A stretch of DNA of 64,000 bases from Eleusine coracana subsp. coracana (GCA_032690845.1 CM064421.1:41468963-41532962), one strand, 5' to 3'. Counted from the stretch's first letter, positions 12,829-25,016 are shown. Notes: a model not told the origin generated them from the letters alone. A program made the numbers and translations.

Positions 12829-13656
12829 CGATGCAAATCTCTGATATGATCATCGTCTGGCTACGAGCGAGAGAATTTCATTGTTGCTCTAATTGTTCAC
12901 AACCAAAGGAGAGAAGAAAGGGAAAGTATATATATCGTTAATTCAGTTCTTAGTGTTGATAATTCTATATGATGATCTCATGTACGTCTACAGCATAGCT
13001 AGGATACAGATATATTTTTTTTCCCTGCTGTTTCCTGACTTCCTGTAACCACTTGCAGTACGTTGTAAGCTTCTCGATTCACAATGAGTACGAGCTGTCT
13101 CAATTTTCTTAAAAATCATATATACTGTACTGAAAACAGGAGGGTGCAGCAACATATCAAACACCATAGCTTAATACTACTAGTTTGCTGGCAGCTTGTG
13201 AGCCATGAATGTTAATCCGGTCTGCGCAGTAAAGCTTCAGAAAGATGACCCTTGCCGGCACTGTGGCAAGTGTACTCGACGCATATCTTATTTTTAAAAA
13301 CAATTGTGGCGTCGTCATGGGCCATGGCAATTGGGCAATACGCACTACTAGTGGTCTCAAACTCTCAATCCATCCCCCCAAATTCAAGGGCTCTGTTAAG
13401 ATTGTCCCCCTTCTTGTTTTCTGCTGCTTGTTCCTTCTGTTTGTCAGTATTGCGCAGAACAAATGGGGTGATCCAAGTCAAGGTAGCTGCCCTGCATATA
13501 GTGCGAAACAACCGCTTTGTCTGTAGTTGCAAGTACAAATCATTCAAGCATACTAATTATGAATTTGTGGCAGTATATGAATGTCTGGCCCAATTTAATT
13601 CCTTCAGAAATTTGTATCAATGCACATTCCTCGTATATGAAAAGGCTGAAGAAAAA
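12829..13656. other. 3' flank of the phosphatase gene
   Basis: This holds the probable 3' UTR and AT-rich intergenic sequence. No further gene is recognised. Confidence 0.5.
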
Positions 13657-13805
13657 AAACTTGATTTTTTTTTTTGGAAAGGTGGCATTTTGCCACTGAC
13701 TTCAGGAGGCAATGCGGGACCGGGGCTTCGAGCCCCCGTCGTCTCGGTGCTACCGTGCGTGTTTACCACCGGGCCACTGGCCCGTCCGCAAACTTGATTT
13801 TTTTT
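13657..13805 (-). mobile_element. tRNA-derived SINE with target-site duplication
   Basis: On the minus strand a pol III-type A box (TGGCCCGGTGG, plus-strand 13767-13777) is followed by a B-box-like core (GGCTCGAAGCC, near 13722-13732), then about 40 nt of body and an A-tail, seen as T-run 13665-13675 on the plus strand. The insert (about 13673-13789) lies between copies of AAACTTGATTTTTTTT at 13657-13672 and 13790-13805. The T part of that repeat overlaps the tail, so eight non-T bases are the secure part of the duplication. The SINE family is not assigned. Confidence 0.82.
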
Positions 13806-16800
13806 CTCGAGATCGAAAATGCATAAGGTGTGAAAACTGAACTTTTCTCATGGACGTTGTTGTTATCCACGGTGCATATCCATGGACTCTTTCATGAAGT
13901 ACGTTGTTGTTAGTCCTAAACAAAGGGATCCCTAAAGATTCTCTCCAGCCTTAAACAAAGGAACTATACATATCGGCCTATCAGAGGTTTCTATAAGGAA
14001 TACCTGAACTAAATGTGTTGGACCATTGCGGCGTTCCACTTGATAACCACATAAAGCGCTTCATCAAGACCTGACAATAAAAGAAATGATCAATCATCTT
14101 ACATCATCAGCTCATCACCTAACACCTGCAAAAATGCATATGGGTCCGGTTTTATTCAAGGAAATAGTGAAATCATTGAATCCATAAGAACAGAGCGCCG
14201 ATCGGTGGCGTATGTAACAACTACTAGTAAGTATCATCACGATACCAAATTACGTGTGTAATCATTATACTATAGTTAAAGTTCATCCAGTTCAAAAAGG
14301 CTTTCCCACTGATGAAAATTGCATCTCTAAACCTCCCAACAATCACATCATCACACCAGCTCCGCGAAGCAGCTGAGGAACAAGTTGCTTCTATATTGGT
14401 ATTACTTATTATTGTGGCCTGAATCTGATAGCTGCACTAAGCTATGTTTTAACTGGTATCGCGTGGCCGAGCGTGGAGAAGACAAATACCCTCTTTCATC
14501 CATGACATAAGGCAATATGAAGCTGAAGCACATATTTTGCCACGAAATACCCACTTGCTGCATCGGATGATGCAAGTTGCTTCCGCTCAAGAAATGGCAA
14601 GCTGGCTGGTAGGGGGCCCAGCCTATCTTCATATAGGCTCGTAGGTCAACTCCGTCACAACCACAGCACTTGAGCATGGACTGTAAAGAAAAACAGTTCT
14701 GGTGAGGCAGGAAATGGTCTAGAGGAATCTGTGTTCTTCGTTGGAAAAAATCTCCTTGTGCAGCCACGCATGTAGAGTCCAAGCAGAGAAGGTACAGAGT
14801 GTTGGAGCCAAAGTGGCAAACTTTCCGAATTCGAGTTTCAAGACTTTGGTCACCCAAGTTTGGTAGCGGAAAAAAAGGGACAAGTTTGTGGGACACTGGG
14901 GACTGGCTTGATTGAAAGGTTCGAAGCTGTGAGGACAAAACGGCGCGTCCATGTGGCAGCTAATGCAGGCTCTTTCCTTATTGGCATCAACATGCACGGA
15001 TGGGCCCTCCTACGCCACCAATCATCGCGGCGAAAGCTTGTTGACCCTTTACGGCTTTCCTTTTCCTGCCATCATCTCCTCATCGCGAGTGCAAGTTCTG
15101 GTAGCCAGTAGATGCAGGGTTTGAACCAACAGGGCTTGGCTGACATGTGCTGCCTTTTTTTAGGTTACAAGTGACACTTCGTAGCATGCATGCATGAGAA
15201 TATCTTCCAATCGGACGCGTTCTGGAATGTTGTGCGTATCAAGGACACCTGGAAGAAGGCGTAACAGTGGAGCGTGTGTGGGGCATCGGCAGTAGGCACT
15301 CGTTCGTCAGTAAGCTCGGAGCTGCAGAAATCGTGTTCTAGGGGATTCAGTGGCAACGCCGGAGCCGGATCAGGTAATCCGCGGGCCACTTGTGATGTAT
15401 CGCATCAGGCTCGTTTGTATGGCCCATGGGTAGCGGCAGACTCCTCGAAGAGAACACAAGCCTTTCTCGGCCCGTACTACCTTCCGCTGCCCATCCCAAC
15501 GCTGCTCACTTGGCAGCTGCTTCGATCTCGTACGTATTTCTTAGGTATCTGTGCTTGCTTCGGGAAACTTAATCAACGCCATGACGAACAAGGAAACGTA
15601 TCGATGAAGCAGTCATCGACCGTAACCACTCCGGCAAGCAACATGCAGCTGCAGACTTTCAGCAGCCTCCTCTGCTCGTCGTACATCCTGATCGCATCAC
15701 ACATGAACAACACGATGGGATCTGGATGTGTGCATGGAAATTTTGGATATTCTGTATGAGACTGAAGATACCTCATTGCTTTTTAACTCGCCCTGTTCAC
15801 TTGCTGCTTCAACTCTTGTATGTTTTCTGAATTCCCGTTGCAAATAATTTTGGAACATCCATGCAACAAGGTAATGCTTGACACAAGTTGTCCAAATTCT
15901 TTTAAGGTTGCTGCTTATGCTATCTCTGTTCCGAAGCAGACATGGGAGTTTCCAATTCTTCCTTGGGGTAAGCGTTAGAATACTCAGGTTTATTAATGCA
16001 TGGCTTAATGTTTTTTATGTACTTTCATTCAGTAAAGGAACATCGTTATTAGTTGTTTGGAATTGGATGGTTCTGATATCCAGTCGAACATGAATATCCA
16101 GTTAAGTCATCTTTAGTTAGCACTGGCTCTTCCAAGAGTTATGAAGAAGGCATTTTTAGTGGACTAGGCATAATGGGGTAACATAATAAAACATCTGCAT
16201 TTTGCAGTCAGGTTTGCTACATCATATGATGAAGAGGAAATCATGAAGATTGTTCTGACAATTCTCGTTCACGTGCTCAAACCAAATGACATCAAAGAGA
16301 AGAACAAGATGGAATTTGAAGTCTGATGTCTATTGTGAAAACAGGATGTACAGAGCACAAGATTGTGACCCAGTTTTGCCCTTGAGTCGCAGAGCACTAA
16401 CATAGTGATGTACCTGTTTTTAGAGGACACTGTAGCCTGTTTGTGTCCAACGGTTTGTCCATAAATACAGTTCTGAGGAAACAACATTATGATTAAAAGA
16501 GAAGAAATATACGTACGCAACTTGCAGTGGAACTATTCATTGGACATATGTTGAAGAAAATGGCTGCTAATTAATTATGTATATTATCTCCAAAAGTAAT
16601 GTCTTTACATGGCAATTAACTTCAGCTTGGATAACCAGTGTGATGGTGCTGGAGCGCCCCCCTGTCTCCTTAATTTTTCTATGAAGGACGTACTCATTCA
16701 ATTCTTAGGTGCATTTTTCAGACTCCATCATTTACTGATGGTGGTGATGACGTCTTTTTTCTTTTTGAATTTCAGTGTCCAATATGACATCACGAACGTG

Positions 16801-17649
16801 AAGTAACACTATAATGACTAATGATGCTACTCTCAAGTGAAGGACTATGCTGATGGAATCTATTTTCTTAAACAGCTAGCATACGCTGCGTATTAAGATA
16901 GAAGATACAGATGACCTATCAGCTCTCATCGAGGTCGGCTGTGATCTTCAAGATCATTGGTTTTGTTTGTTTCCTAATTGAAAGGGAAGGACTGGTCATT
17001 CATGCACCAAGAGTCAATGCCTATTGAATATTGACGAATGCAAGAACATAGGTGTTTCTATCATTCTATGGAGTAGTTGATGTGTGAGGTTCGGACTATT
17101 GCAGCAGTGTACGGCATGGAACTGAATGAAGAGTCAATATTCTCAAGCTAATGTGAAGAAGAAAGCAATATAACTAACAATTCTAGCAACCTCGGATCAG
17201 TTTTCACCTCACCGTTCTGTACCTAACAAAGATTGCAAAGAGAGGAGCCAATGGTCTTGAAGGCTGTGGCCATGAACTTCTGGTGCTGAGTCCCTGTCCA
17301 AGCATGCAACTTGCTTTATAGCATCTAGTTGCAATTGTTTAGCAGATACCGTGCTTGAGCTTGCTTTATAGCATCTAGTTGCAGCTTGGAAGGTACCAGT
17401 GAAGTAAAGTAACACCCAGGATAATCCCCTTTTCATTGTCGATGAATTGTTTTTACCTCTGAAGGATGGACTAGTCTTATTTTTTTGTTTTTAAAAAGCA
17501 TTAGGCGCATTTTTTTAATGAAAAAGCATTAGGCTTAGCATTATTTTGATAGTTCCTTTAGAATAGTGTATAATGTTTGTTGATCAGAGGCATCATCATA
17601 TTCTTCTTTCCTATCTCTTTTTTATTTTATTTTAATTCCATCCGTCACA
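13806..17649. other. Intergenic stretch with no gene recognised
   Basis: No ORF resembles a known family. The longest open frame (178 codons, minus strand, 14402-14938) has no domain motif. A 24-bp direct repeat CTTGCTTTATAGCATCTAGT(TGCA) lies at 17310-17333 and 17360-17383. Confidence 0.55.
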
Positions 17650-17858
17650 TTTACTGAAGCTAAATGGGTTGTGCCGAGTGGGCCGGCCCGAAGCACGTAA
17701 TTTTTGACCCAGTCCAAGCATGGCACGGTCCATTTAATTTCGTGCCGGGCCGGTACGGCCCGAACCTGCTTGGGCCGAGGGGGTGTCTCGACGGACGGCA
17801 AGGGCACGGCCCGTTTAGCTGTCGGCCCATATAGCACGATAAAGGCCTAGTTAGGCAC

Positions 17859-20066
17859 TGAAAGTCCCTTAATGTCGCCTAGAGGGGGGGGGGGTGAATA
17901 AACGTTTCTGAAAATTAATAAAAACTCGCAACGGAATTAAAACTGTCAAAACCGGTTCCTCCGGTTTAGCAAACCGGTTACACCGGTTTTGTCAGAAAGC
18001 TTGGAATAAAACAACTAATGAAGAGAAAGAACCAAACTCAAGACAAGCAAGCTATCAAAGCAAACACAGAAACCACCCCAATTAGATTCACAAAGAATCA
18101 ACCTTAGAAAACAAACTTCCAAAATCGAACCCACCGGTTTGATAAATCGGTTACACCGATTTTCCTGTAACAGATAAAAATAAAACAAGTAACTCACTAA
18201 CCAGAGGGACTACACTAGTGTGAACTATACAAGAGAGTAACCAAGATACACAAAAACTAGATTCACCAAGAATCTACACAATTGAGCACTGACTAAAGCC
18301 GGTTCCACCGGTTTGGGAAACCGGACTCACCGGTTTCCTCGGGGCAGAGAGTATAAAACAAGAAATAATCGCGTTCCACTTAGTTCTAGCAAACTTAAAG
18401 ATCTTAACAGAGCATGCAAGATCTAGAGCAAGTAATCACTAAGAGTACTAGCATAACTACATATGCAACCTATAAATCATAAATAAAAGAAGCAAGAACT
18501 AAAGAAAGCAAACCAAATGAAGCACGCAAAGATTTGTTTGCCGAAGTTCAGATTCACCCCGTGAACCCTACGTCTCCGTTGAGGAAGCTTGAGCTGCCCA
18601 CAAGACACACTCCAAGCCGGGTCTCTTTCAACCGCTTTCTCTGATCCACTATCTTGGCTTCTTTTCTTGCGGAGGCGAAACGGACCTTCACAAACTTTTC
18701 CAAGGCTCACCACAAGCTTGGGAGCTCTAGGACGACGCCTAGCCGACTAGGAGGATTCACCTCCAAGAGTAACAAATGCTTCACGGATTTGCACCACAAT
18801 GCTTAAATGCTCAAGTGTGGTATTTTTTCTTTTGTGCTCTCAATCTCTATCTCTCTCAACCCAATCCTTAAGATTTCTCACAAATCACTCAAACCTCACA
18901 AAGATGTGTTGGGGAGAGCTCTACAAAGCTTTGGATGTATTTTCTTCGTGTACACAATCAGCCCCCTCCAAAGGAGGGGTGGGGGAACTATTTATACTTG
19001 TCCCCCAAAAACTAGCCATTATACTGAACCAGTCAAAACCGGTCCCTCTGGTTTTCCTGAACTAACCGTTAGAGATTTAAACCAAAATCGGTTACACCGG
19101 TTTGGTAAACCGGTTACACTGGTTTTTCCTGTCATAGAGAGACTCGTGTTTTATGTGTCCATTGTGTTTCTCTCACCTTACTTGGGTTTTTCTTTGAGCA
19201 TTGAGACATTAAATGTAAACCATGTAGCATCCCTCTTGATAGAGCGGCATGCCTAAACTCAAGATTAAATAAAAAGACAATTCTTCTTCTTGAGCTTGCA
19301 TGATAATGAATTTTGCCACTTCTTCTTTTTAGTGCTTCATGAGGAGTGTCATATGTGCTTTTGCTGAGCGTCATTACCTAGAGTATGTGACTTGGAAACT
19401 CTTCATTCATAAGATCCATTTTCATCTTTTAGTTCACAAGTCACATTATATCTTCATATTCCAATAATGATTGATACTTGGAAATGTGTGACCACTTGTA
19501 GCTTGATCGATCCATCGCGATTGCGCTCCACCTGCCCTTCACCATGTCTTGGATCCCTTGACGCCAAGACTCCATCTTGCCCTTCTCCCGTGCATGGTCC
19601 GTCGCGGCCAAGTCACGCCAATCCTTCACCATCTTGCTATCTTGAGTCACACACAACTTTGTATCATTGTTATATCTTTATTTGAATTTCTTCTTTGAAA
19701 TATTGTTTTGATCAAGTTGCTTCCAAGAATAATATATAGAAGAACAACACTTGATCACTTCTTTTTCTTGACAACACCAATTTGTTGAGACCATCTCATA
19801 TCAATGGTTTCCATGTCCCACATTTATTTTAAACCTTGCTTGTCATAATATTGCTTTATATGGACCTATTTATTTGACATTTCTCCTTTTCAACATTTTG
19901 GTCCATTTTCCTTACATAATTGTATATTATCGAAGATGATCATTTGGATTTATGAAAAGTATATTCTTCATGTTCAACCTGCTCATATACTCACAAAAAG
20001 AATTAGTTCTTTAATCACGTTGTCATACAACCATCAAAACCCACTAGGAACATAGATGCACTTTCA
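17859..20066. mobile_element. 2.2-kb TG...CA element nested in the GC-rich transposon (solo-LTR-like)
   Basis: The element begins TGAAAGT and ends ACTTTCA, and is bordered by the 5-bp direct repeat GGCAC at 17854-17858 and 20067-20071. TG...CA ends with a 5-bp duplication are typical of LTR retrotransposon insertions. No internal LTR boundary, primer-binding site or gag/pol ORF is visible, so a solo LTR of 2208 bp is the simplest reading. An alternative is a non-autonomous DNA element, because the termini are also a 7-bp perfect inverted repeat. Several AACCGGTT/ACCGGTTT motif clusters lie near 17950-17990, 18125-18165, 18297-18338 and 19036-19125. It carries a run of ten G at about 17884-17894. 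Confidence 0.7.
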
Positions 20067-20114
20067 GGCACGACTCAAAAATCTGCCATTAAAAGGATAC
20101 TATGTGTCTCATAC

Positions 20115-20190
20115 TATAACAAGACATGATTGGTGTAGTGGTATGACAATTTTCTCTCAACCTATAGGTCTTGAGATCGAATCTTGTCAT
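20115..20190 (+). other. tRNA-like A-box/B-box segment
   Basis: TGGTGTAGTGGT at 20131-20142 matches a pol III A box and GAGATCGAATC near 20172-20182 resembles a B box, about 40 bp apart. It lies inside the GC-rich transposon, right of the nested element. There is no full cloverleaf, so this is a tRNA-derived relic and not a tRNA gene. Confidence 0.5.
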
Positions 20191-20935
20191 CACCAACACC
20201 TATTTTTCCTTCATTTTTCATCACTCAAATACTAACGGGCTGAAATGTTTATTGGGGTGCCGTGCTTAATAGGCCGGCCCGACACGGCTAACTAAATTTG
20301 TGTCGGACCATGTGCCGAAGGCGCGGCACGGCGGGCTGCCCGGCACGTTTCAAAATAATTTCTGTGCCGGGCCGGCACGAAATTAATCATGCCGGGCCAT
20401 TTCTTGCTTGGGCCGGGCCGTGCCGGACGGCCCGTTTGGCCAGGACTATAGTGAACATTGATAAGGCCAATCTGTTATGTCTCTGTGGGTTATCCTCTGA
20501 AAACGAGTGAGTCCTGTTCTGATTCAACGGGCCGTGCCGTGCTCGTGCCAGGACCGAAAGAACCGTGCTTCGGGCTGGCACGGCTGGCACGACCCGTTTG
20601 GACAGCTTTACTGGTAGCAGGTGCAATCCAAAGCATTACTAGTAGAGGTCATAACAATATGAATGAACACTGCAAGTAACAGTATACGTATGTGATTTTC
20701 TATAGCTAATTATGTTCCCCAAATAAAAATAAAAAGTAAACATGCATCTCTCTTTCCTGAACCTTCATTATCATGACAAAACAAATCGGTGAACAACAAC
20801 TGCCCTTGTAGGCATTAAAGAAACATTACCGCGGAACTCCTGTAATCACATCTCAACAACTCAGACATGTGTCTCAAAAAAAAAAAAAACTCACACTCCA
20901 CATTTACACACCTTCCTTCCTCATCATGATCAGCC

Positions 20936-20956
20936 GAGAGAGAGAGAGAGAGAGAG
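20936..20956. repeat. (GA)n microsatellite
   Basis: About ten GA units lie 13 bp beyond the stop codon of the first peroxidase gene, in its probable 3' UTR. Confidence 0.9.
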
Positions 20957-20969
20957 CACGTCTACTTAT

Positions 20970-22695
20970 TTAGCTCCCGTTATTGACCTTCCTGCAGTCC
21001 TTCCTGACCTCCCCCTGGGTCCCGGTGAGCGGCTGTATGTTCCCCATGTTGATCATGGACCTGGCGAAGCTTCTGAAGAACGCCTTCTGGCTGCGGGCGA
21101 AGCGGTTGACGATGGGCGCCGTGGGCGCGCCGGGCGCGGACAGCAGCTCCTGGTCGGACTGCAGGAACCCGCGGCGCTTCTGGATGCTGGCGTAGTAGTT
21201 ATTGTCGAAGCCGTCCGGCGTGGTGGGGTCCAGGTCGTTGAGCGCCGTGCCGTCGCCGCCGGCCGGGCAGCGCTGGACCAGGAACGCGCGGTAGCCGCGG
21301 TCCAGCGTCGGGTCCGGCCGGTTCGTGGCGCTGAAGTTGTACAGCCGGTTCGTCACGAACTGGCACTGCACGCGACCGAACGTGTGCGCGCCTGCAAAGC
21401 AACCAAGCATCGTTGAGTCGACGACATGATTAAGTCTCTAGTCCTCTGATTATATGCAGAGCAGAATCATTTAATCAACTAATTACCTGAGAGCGCGACG
21501 AGGTCGGTGTCGTCGAGGCCGACGGCGGCGAACTTCTGCTGGAGCGTGGTGAGGTTGTCGAATGGGCTGGGTAGGTTGTTGGCGGCGTTGATGTTGGCGG
21601 TGGCGCCGTCGCGCCGGCCGAGCTGCACGCGCCACCGGGGGCCGCCGGACTGCATTGCATTGCATGCATGGGTACCACCAACCGTCATGTGGCCGTGTTG
21701 GATTAAAGGACGGCACGGAAAAGACGTACTGTACGTGTAAAGCTAGCTAGCTAGCGTTCGGTGCGGCGTCTGGTGCGACGTGTTGAATGTCCCCACTTCT
21801 TCGTACAAGGTAGTCCTCTGAGTGTTGTTGCACTTTATAAAGTGTGCTTCTACGTTTTAATTTGTCGAGTTGTGACGAACTTGTGATTCTCGACCATCTT
21901 CTCTACGCTGTGGTCTGTACGTGGAAGTTCAATTATTTGGTACCGACGCGCCTTTCGAATTATCGGTCGTCCCTGACCCGCAGCAATACACAGTAACTAC
22001 TATAGTCTACCAGCAATTGTGAGCGAGCTTTAATTTTACGCTGCCAGTTAATAATGCGCGTGCGAAATGTATGCCCGCGCGCGAGTGAAGAACGTTGCTA
22101 CATTATTGTCACCGCAGCGAATTAACAGCGCTAGTCGTAACTGCTGATTATCAGCGAGATGATACCAAAAGTTATTGGTAAATGGTGGCGGACAGGCTAG
22201 GTAGCTAGCATGATGAAAACATTTTTCCGTCTAGTTAGTAGTAGGAGCAGGGAAACAAATTAAACAAAACGACGACGTACGTAAACGTACCAGCTGGACG
22301 GAGACCCTGGCGGCGATGGCGAGTACGTCGGCGCAGGAGACGACGCCCGGGCACGCCTTCTCCAGCGCGGCCTTGGCGGCGTCCACGACCTCGTACCCTC
22401 TCGCCGAGTTGTTGTTGGGCGTCGCGAACTTCTCCGACACGACGCTGGAGCTGTTGTCCAGCAGGATGGACGCGTCGCAGCCCTGGACGAAGCAGTCGTG
22501 GAAGTGGAGGCGGGTGAGGCTGGCGTAGATGCGCGCGTCGTCCCGGTGCGCCTGCTTCAGCACCCGCCGCACGATGCGGTGCGCGTCGGGGCACGTCGCG
22601 TCGTAGTGATCCTCGCGCAGTAGCTGCGCGGCGCCGGGCTGGGCGCCGAGCACGAGCACGATGGCCACGACCACCATCAAACGAGCAATGGCCAT
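20970..22695 (-). CDS. Class III secretory peroxidase (three exons)
   Basis: Exons 22291-22695, 21487-21649 and 20970-21391 join to 329 aa with clean GT/AG borders (phases 0 and 1). Class III peroxidases are haem enzymes of wall and vacuole that oxidise phenolics with H2O2 in lignification, cross-linking and stress. Residues 1-23 form a signal peptide. The distal site reads RLHFHDCF, with R62, F65 and H66 catalytic and D67 at the first calcium site; the proximal site reads ALSGAHTFG with H192 as haem ligand. The early intron that usually splits the distal calcium loop (after FVN/FVQ) is absent here but present in the neighbour at 23659-24916, so this copy has probably lost it. The two genes are in direct tandem, 960 bp apart. 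The specific substrate is not predictable. The start is the first ATG of the signal peptide. Confidence 0.96.
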
Positions 22696-22833
22696 TATCG
22701 ATCTGATTCACTGATTGTGATCGATCTCAGCTCGGCGGCCGATGAACACTACTGGCTGCACTACACTTGCTCACTGCGTCTGCAGTATGTGTAATGGCTC
22801 GATTGGTTATTCGTTCTCGTGGCCCGGCTCGAG

Positions 22834-22842
22834 TTTTATAGC
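22834..22842 (-). promoter_or_regulatory. Probable TATA box of the first peroxidase gene
   Basis: CTATAAAAC on the minus strand lies about 140 bp before the ATG at 22695. Motif and distance suit a plant core promoter. Confidence 0.6.
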
Positions 22843-23658
22843 CGGCCCTGGTCACAGGTGGTTGTCAATTTGAGCACAAGGAGGGGGCGCCTTTCCTTGG
22901 ATCTGAAGGATTGGCAATCATTCGGCTGGGGGGCGAACGTTTCGCGCCGACCTTTCCTCCGCGACGTCGTTCTCAGAGGGCGAGGCGTTGCACGCGGGAG
23001 CGTGATCTTTGGTCAGCTCGCACTTTAATATGCACCAGCAGGTTCAGTACGCGCGGTGCGGGGACGGATTCTTTCTTACCTGAGACGAGATGCACTTTGT
23101 GTGCTTGTTCATGATCAACTGGAAATAATGCTCGTTGAGATTAGTAACCGTGCTATAGTACGCGCATCAATTATAGAGAAGGCGAGGCATCATTCTCAGG
23201 ACAGCAGAGAGCAAGACGTGGTTAGACTTAGATGACAGAGATCTACGATGTGATGCACGTCAAGATCTGAACGGAAAGGGCACCTTATTTAGCATTTATT
23301 CTCCTTGCTTATGCATGGGAACATGTATCATCTCGCCTATATATTTTCCGCGAAGACGTTATCACACTGTGGCGGCGGTTACGGACTCCCCCTTCGTCTC
23401 TTTCTCGCATGCTCTCTGCATGGCGCGTAATACAGTAGCAGAGAGAGTGAGTGATGGTGATAGCAACCAGTCACCCGTCAGAATTGATTCAACGATCGCC
23501 ACTCGCGAACTATTATTGATCACGAACGAACACACCAGCAGACCAGAGCTATAGCTTAAACTTAACGAAACAAGCCCTGCTCTGCAGCAGCATAAGCCTT
23601 TAAGAGTTGACAACGACGACTATACGACAAACCTACAGCATCTCGTTCAATCATCACA
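22843..23658. other. Spacer between the two peroxidase genes
   Basis: This holds the upstream region of the 20970-22695 gene and the 3' UTR of the 23659-24916 gene. No other gene is seen. Confidence 0.6.
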
Positions 23659-24916
23659 TCACTTATTGACGGCCCGGCAGTTGGTACGAATCTGCCCTGC
23701 CGATCCCGTGAGCGGGCTGATGTTGCCCATCTTGACCATGGCCCTCCCGAAGTCGCAGAAGAAGCGCTCCTTGCTGGCGCTGTATGCCTGCACGAGCGCC
23801 TTGGTGGCGTTGGCGCCGGAGCCGGAGAAGAGGCCCTGGTCCGATGCGAGCAGGCCCTTCTGCCCCGCCAGGTTCTGGAAGTAGTGGTTGTCGAACGCGT
23901 CGGCGGAGTTCACGTCCAGCGCCGCCGTCTGGTTGCCGTCGCCGCCCTGGCATAGGGACTGCAGGCTGGACGCCAGCGACGCGTCCAGCGTCGGGTCCAC
24001 CGAGCTTGTGGCCGAGAAGTTGGACAGCCGGCTGCTGAACAGCGCGCAACGCGCTCGCCCGATCGTGTGCCCACCTGCACGTACGTGATGTATATGTGTT
24101 CAAGGTTACTTTACTTACGTTCAGAGGTAAGTTCATTATTAGCGACCGGGAAATCCATCCTTACCTGATAAAACGACCACGTCGGTCGTTGTGTTGAGAC
24201 CAACATTCGCGAACTTTTGTATGATCGAGTCGATCGGTTCGAACGGAGAAGGCAGGTTGTTGTTTGCTCCGGACTGGTTCGCCACCAGACCGTCCCTTCG
24301 CCCCAGAAGCACGCTATAGCCAGGCCCTCCGCTCTGCATAATGAAAAAAAAAACAATTAACTACTTCATTTTCTAACAAAGCTCGCCGTGACCAACGAAC
24401 GGCAGTTCTGAAGAAACGTACTAGTAAGTACGTACCAGCTGCACCCCGTACTTAGCCGCGAGGGCGAGGGTGTCAGCGCAGGAGACGACCCCCGGGCACG
24501 CCTTCTCGAGGTCGGCCTTGATGGCGTCCACCACCTCGAACCCCCGCGCCGAGTTCATGTTCGGCGCCGCCAGCTTCTCGCTATCGCTGCCGTCAAGCAG
24601 GACCGACCCGTCGCACCCCTGCACACAAGTTCCATGCATGTCTCTTTCAGCGATCGGTCATCAGTGCATACTAATCTGGTCTTACTTTGAGTTACACGTT
24701 ACTAGTATGTACGTTGACGAAGCAGTCGTGGAAGTGGAGCCTGAGCAGGGACGCACCCATCCTGGGATCCGCCTTCATCGCGGCGGACACGCGCGCCCGG
24801 ACGATGTCGCCCACCTGCGGGCAGCAGCCGTTGTAGAAGTCGCTCGTCAGCTGGCCCCGCGCCACGGCGGCGGCGAGGCACAGCACGGCCAAAACCATGA
24901 TGCCAAGGCACCTCAT
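23659..24916 (-). CDS. Class III secretory peroxidase (four exons)
   Basis: Exons 24713-24916, 24436-24618, 24165-24333 and 23659-24074 join to 323 aa. Three introns at the usual positions of plant class III peroxidases give the ancestral gene structure. Residues 1-21 are a signal peptide. The distal motif is RLHFHDCF with R59, F62 and H63, followed across intron 1 by the calcium loop NGCDGS. The proximal motif reads VLSGGHTIG with H188 as haem ligand; Gly replaces the more usual Ala before this His. Paired Cys positions such as ACPGVVSC and the C-terminal NCR are in place, so the product should be active. The start at 24916 gives the best signal peptide; the frame is open further upstream (to about 25165) but that stretch includes the TATA box. 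It is a tandem relative of the gene at 20970-22695. Confidence 0.95.
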
Positions 24917-25006
24917 TGCTCTCTCACTCTCTGCTCGCTCTGCACACGCTGCACTATGTTTTCGTAGGTATAGCTGCCACGTCTCTCGCCGCTGCTTGCT
25001 GCAACG

Positions 25007-25016
25007 CTTATATATA
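25007..25016 (-). promoter_or_regulatory. Probable TATA box of the second peroxidase gene
   Basis: TTATATATAAG lies about 95 bp before the ATG at 24916 on the minus strand. The motif is nearly palindromic, so direction is set by the gene. Confidence 0.65.

Larger units (their letters stand above)
17657..20606. mobile_element. GC-rich terminal-inverted-repeat transposon, split by a nested insertion
   Basis: The left end (17657 onward) and the reverse complement of the right end (ending 20606) share an imperfect inverted repeat that includes GCCCGAAGCACG and a GGGTYGTGCC block. The copy is flanked by the 7-bp direct repeat TTTACTG at 17650-17656 and 20607-20613. Its own sequence is 17657-17858 plus 20072-20606, about 740 bp, rich in GGGCCGTGCC-like motifs and with no transposase ORF. 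A duplication near 8 bp would suit a hAT-type element, but the superfamily is not settled. A related partial copy lies at about 25738-26010. Confidence 0.72.

Noticed and set aside
14402..14997. Minus-strand frames of 178 and 92 codons
   Set aside because: No family motif, no partner exons with good splice sites and no codon bias; probably chance.
20115..20190. Functional tRNA gene
   Set aside because: Boxes are present but no acceptor stem or full cloverleaf can be formed.
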